Assembly (NCBI RefSeq): GCF_000833575.1
Contig: NZ_CP010827.1
Coordinates: 2,095,993-2,159,992, forward strand
Reading direction: 5' to 3'
Length of the DNA: 64,000 bases
Origin: Corynebacterium singulare
GTDB lineage: Bacteria; Actinomycetota; Actinomycetes; Mycobacteriales; Mycobacteriaceae
Shown: positions 61,738-64,000 of the stretch, piece by piece
Layout of the letters: every line of letters starts with the position of its first letter
Numbering within the stretch: the stretch's first letter is position 1
Notes under the pieces: model-generated
The model's input: only the letters and a program-made list of their open reading frames with translations
Database searches by the model: none
Told to the model about the DNA's origin: nothing
Made by a program: the position numbers and the translations under genes

Positions 61738-62259
61738 ATGACTAGGTTGGCCCGCATTTTAGGTTTCGGACGTCCCGAGCCGGTCGATGACGGCCTCCAG
61801 CGCATCACCGAACGCCTCGGAATGAACCAGACCGATTCCGTCACAGAACCGCGCAAAGCAGCCGATATCCGCATCGAGGCTGCCACCGACCATCCCCGCA
61901 GCGTCTTCTTCACCCCCGACATGGATGGGCAGGCCGACTCCGGTGAGGTCGTGTGGGTTTGGGCGCCTTCCGACGGCAAACAGTCCCCACCGCGCGAGCG
62001 CGCCATCCTCATCGTCTCCCGCACCCGCACCACCGTGCTGGGCCTGCTCATCTCCGCTAACCCGGGGCATGCGAATAAAGAGGAGTGGCTCGATATCGGC
62101 ACCGGCGAATGGGATGAGTCCGGCCGCCAATGCTGGGTGCGCATGGACCGCGTGCTGGAAATTTCTGAAGAACAATGCCGCCGCCAAGGCACGCTCTTCC
62201 CAGAACGACGCTTCGAGCGCATTGCTAACCGTTTGCGCTCGCGCTACCACTGGGCGTGA
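61738..62259 (+). CDS. PemK/MazF-like family protein
   Basis: A 173-residue protein with a C-terminal PemK/MazF-like fold. [28 protein letters not shown] and [16 protein letters not shown] match the family pattern. MazF toxins cleave RNA. The N-terminal 60 residues are an added region. No antitoxin gene lies beside it: the upstream neighbour is lepA and the downstream one is rpsT. It may thus be a chromosomal, non-toxic relative. ATG 61738 is 18 bp from lepA. Confidence 0.75.
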   Translation: MTRLARILGFGRPEPVDDGLQRITERLGMNQTDSVTEPRKAADIRIEAATDHPRSVFFTPDMDGQADSGEVVWVWAPSDGKQSPPRERAILIVSRTRTTVLGLLISANPGHANKEEWLDIGTGEWDESGRQCWVRMDRVLEISEEQCRRQGTLFPERRFERIANRLRSRYHWA

Positions 62260-62300
62260 TTTGGGGATTCGCGGCGTGGCCTGCTAGATTGTCTGGGATG

Positions 62301-62345
62301 CCGAGGCATGTGTGGCGGTCAGGACCTTGGGTCCGCCTTCCTCGG
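62301..62345 (+). promoter_or_regulatory. rpsT: Structured 5' leader of rpsT
   Basis: Nested stems are present. The outer stem is CCGAGG (62301-62306) with CCTCGG (62340-62345). The inner stem is GGC...GCC plus GGACC (62322-62326) with GGTCC (62330-62334) around a TTG loop. S20 represses its own translation in E. coli, so an autoregulatory leader is plausible here. Confidence 0.5.
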
Positions 62346-62378
62346 TAAACATTTTCTACGACTGTAAGAGGTATAACA

Positions 62379-62642
62379 ATGGCAAACATCAAGTCCAAGC
62401 AGAAGCGCATTCTCACCAACGAGAAGTCCCGTCAGCGCAACAAGGCCGTGCGTTCCGCCGTACGCACCGAGATCCGCAAGTTCCGCGCTGCCGTCGAGGC
62501 TGGCGACAAGGCTGCCGCTGAGAAGCAGCTGCGCGTTGCATCCCGCGCACTGGACAAGTCCGTGTCCAAGGGCGTCTTCCACCGCAACAATGCGGCTAAC
62601 AAGAAGTCCGGCATGGCTACCGCCTTCAACAAGATGGCCTAA
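62379..62642 (+). CDS. rpsT: 30S ribosomal protein S20
   Basis: An 87-residue ribosomal protein, very basic and helical ([22 protein letters not shown]), with [18 protein letters not shown] near the C-terminus. It binds 16S rRNA. AAGAGGTATAAC precedes the ATG. The dam-type methylase gene begins directly after its stop (TAA then ATG), so both are probably on one mRNA. Confidence 0.97.
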   Translation: MANIKSKQKRILTNEKSRQRNKAVRSAVRTEIRKFRAAVEAGDKAAAEKQLRVASRALDKSVSKGVFHRNNAANKKSGMATAFNKMA

Positions 62643-63452
62643 ATGAAACCGCTCCTGAAGTGGGTGGGAGGAAAACGTCAGTTACTTCCCGCCATCCACT
62701 CCATGCTGCCCGAGAGCTTCGACACCTACGTCGAGCCTTTCTTGGGCGGCGGAGCGGTTCTTTTTTCCTTGGCGCCCGAGCGCGCCCGGGTCAATGACCT
62801 TAATACCGAGCTCATCACCGTCTACGAGGTGGTCCGCGATAATGTGGACGAGCTCATCGCGCTGCTCAAGGAGTATCCGAATGAATCGGACTTCTTTTAT
62901 GAGATGCGCGCCCGCGACCGATCACCGGAGTTCGCGCACTTAAGCGCCGTTGAGCGTGCCGCGCGCACGATTTATCTCAACAAGACCTGCTACAACGGTC
63001 TTTATCGCGTGAACAATTCGGGTCAGTTCAACGCCCCGTTTGGCCGCTACGCCAACCCCACGATTTGTGATGAGCCCAATCTGCGGGCGGTTTCGGCGTA
63101 TCTGGCCGAGAATGACGTGGTCTTTTCCAACGGGGACTATGCCTCGTTGGAGGCGAACGAGGGGGATGTCGTCTACTTTGACCCGCCCTATGACCCCGTG
63201 AATCCGACGAGCAATTTCACCGGCTACCAGTCCGGCGGGTTCGGCCGCGCGGACCAAATACGCCTCAAGGAAACCTGCGATGCGCTGGATGCACGCGGGG
63301 TGAAGTTCCTGCTCTCGAATTCTGCGACGGATTTCATCAAGGAGCTCTACGCGGATTATCGCATCGAGATTGTGGGGGCTACACGCGCGGTGAATTCCGT
63401 GGCGTCGAAGCGCGGCAAGGTCGATGAGGTGCTCGTGCGCAATTATGCTTAA
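62643..63452 (+). CDS. DNA adenine methyltransferase (Dam/DpnM type)
   Basis: A 269-residue D12-class N6-adenine methyltransferase. MKPLLKWVGGKRQLLP is the typical N-terminus. Motif I is YVEPFLGGGAVLFSL. Motif IV is VVYFDPPYDPV with DPPY. The restriction gene follows with an 8-bp overlap. GATC specificity is typical of this family but is inferred. ATG 62643 abuts the rpsT stop. Confidence 0.92.
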   Translation: MKPLLKWVGGKRQLLPAIHSMLPESFDTYVEPFLGGGAVLFSLAPERARVNDLNTELITVYEVVRDNVDELIALLKEYPNESDFFYEMRARDRSPEFAHLSAVERAARTIYLNKTCYNGLYRVNNSGQFNAPFGRYANPTICDEPNLRAVSAYLAENDVVFSNGDYASLEANEGDVVYFDPPYDPVNPTSNFTGYQSGGFGRADQIRLKETCDALDARGVKFLLSNSATDFIKELYADYRIEIVGATRAVNSVASKRGKVDEVLVRNYA

Positions 63453-64000
63453 CGACGCCGCCTGGGACCGCATCTTCCCCCATCTCGAGACCGAACTGGC
63501 CACGTTTGGCTACGCCATCCTCGAGGCCTCACGGCTCAAAGCGCTGTCTGGGCGCGAGCCGCGGCTCATGGCTAAGCACGATTTCTCGGCCGCTCGCCCG
63601 GCGGTCTTTCGCAAGCATGGTTTGTCGATGCTACCCATTCGCCGCGACGCGTACTTCATCGGCCACTTCGACCTGTATCAGCCTTTCCCGGACGACGCAG
63701 GCCCACTGACGTCGGTGCCAGTGCCGGAGGATATTGAGTCGATCGATTTTGCGAATGTGACCTCGGAAAGCGCGGCGCTCACGACGGCGCATTTGAGTGG
63801 CATGCTCCGTGATTTTCTCGGCGGCGAGCTCGTGCCGACGGTGAGCGGGCGGATGTCCACGCAGCGCCTGCCTATGAAGGTGGGCGGCCAGGACATCGTG
63901 GTGGATCGCGCGCAGATGGAAATTGATGCGGGCTTCGAATCTGCGGAGCACCTAGTGCTCGTTGAGGCGAAGAACCACCTCTCCCCCGACTTCAACATCC
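63445..64000 (+). CDS. Type II restriction endonuclease, N-terminal part (runs off the window)
   Basis: The frame starts MLNDAAWDRIFPHLETELAT and continues to the window edge (185 residues visible). A PD-(D/E)xK-like site is visible near its end: MEIDAGFESAEHLVLVEAKN with Asp, Glu and Lys in the usual spacing. The start overlaps the methylase stop by 8 bp. Its family is a type II endonuclease of the DpnII-associated kind. It pairs with the Dam-type methylase, which protects host DNA. Confidence 0.8.
   Translation, partial: MLNDAAWDRIFPHLETELATFGYAILEASRLKALSGREPRLMAKHDFSAARPAVFRKHGLSMLPIRRDAYFIGHFDLYQPFPDDAGPLTSVPVPEDIESIDFANVTSESAALTTAHLSGMLRDFLGGELVPTVSGRMSTQRLPMKVGGQDIVVDRAQMEIDAGFESAEHLVLVEAKNHLSPDFNI

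Overview
The window looks like a chromosomal segment from a Corynebacterium. The DNA is mostly GC-rich and leans on GTG starts and -10-only, often leaderless, promoters. Several gene neighbourhoods are corynebacterial: znr/zur-like regulators between glyS and uppS, uppS-recO-era, ybeY-phoH-rsmE-dnaJ-hrcA-hemW, aecD-brnQ-luciferase-like monooxygenase, and lepA near rpsT. There is also a mycolyltransferase-like esterase. The species is not assigned. I saw no rRNA, tRNA or CRISPR array.

Region 1 (1-22.8 kb) is mainly core housekeeping. It holds the 5' part of dnaG, a guanyl-specific ribonuclease/barstar pair, dgt, a YdcF-like protein, a large TPM-domain membrane protein, glyS, an ArsR repressor and Zur, and then a long minus-strand run (uppS, recO, era, pdxY, ybeY, phoH, rsmE, dnaJ, hrcA, hemW). 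Two CNNM/CorC-type transporters follow. They are preceded by a 16-residue leader ORF that resembles the enterobacterial Mg2+-sensing MgtL peptide. The gaps between these genes carry three copies of an approximately 140-bp GGTCCCT hairpin repeat, a diverged relative of it, a 3 x 24-bp tandem repeat and a 3 x 35-bp tandem repeat that triplicates the 3' end of uppS.

Region 2 (22.8-48.1 kb) is metabolism, transport and signalling. It includes fadD15, malQ, two tiny membrane proteins, a carboxylesterase, idi, a lipoprotein, an ABC exporter, aecD-brnQ-LLM oxidoreductase, a GntR-led oligopeptide/nickel-type ABC operon ending in an FUSC protein, a 2'-5' RNA ligase-like protein, a reading frame broken by an early amber codon, a two-component system, a PrsW-like / secreted protein / PrsW-like trio and an M20 amidohydrolase.

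Region 3 (48.1-61.7 kb) is accessory and rearranged. A mycolyltransferase-like esterase, a small membrane protein, a DUF222/HNH endonuclease, and a phosphoesterase-efeO-efeB operon lead up to a 241-bp copy of the lepA 3' end. That copy is fused to a second copy of the esterase end, the small membrane gene and the HNH start. The layout is best read as an old tandem duplication of about 6.6 kb. The interior of its second copy was replaced by lower-GC DNA: an orphan 154-aa protein, a truncated IS3 element, a 4 x 24-bp repeat, a 54-aa peptide ORF and an ABC exporter. Intact lepA follows.

Region 4 (61.7-64 kb) has a PemK-like protein divergent from lepA, rpsT with a structured leader, and a Dam-type methylase with an overlapping restriction endonuclease that runs off the window.
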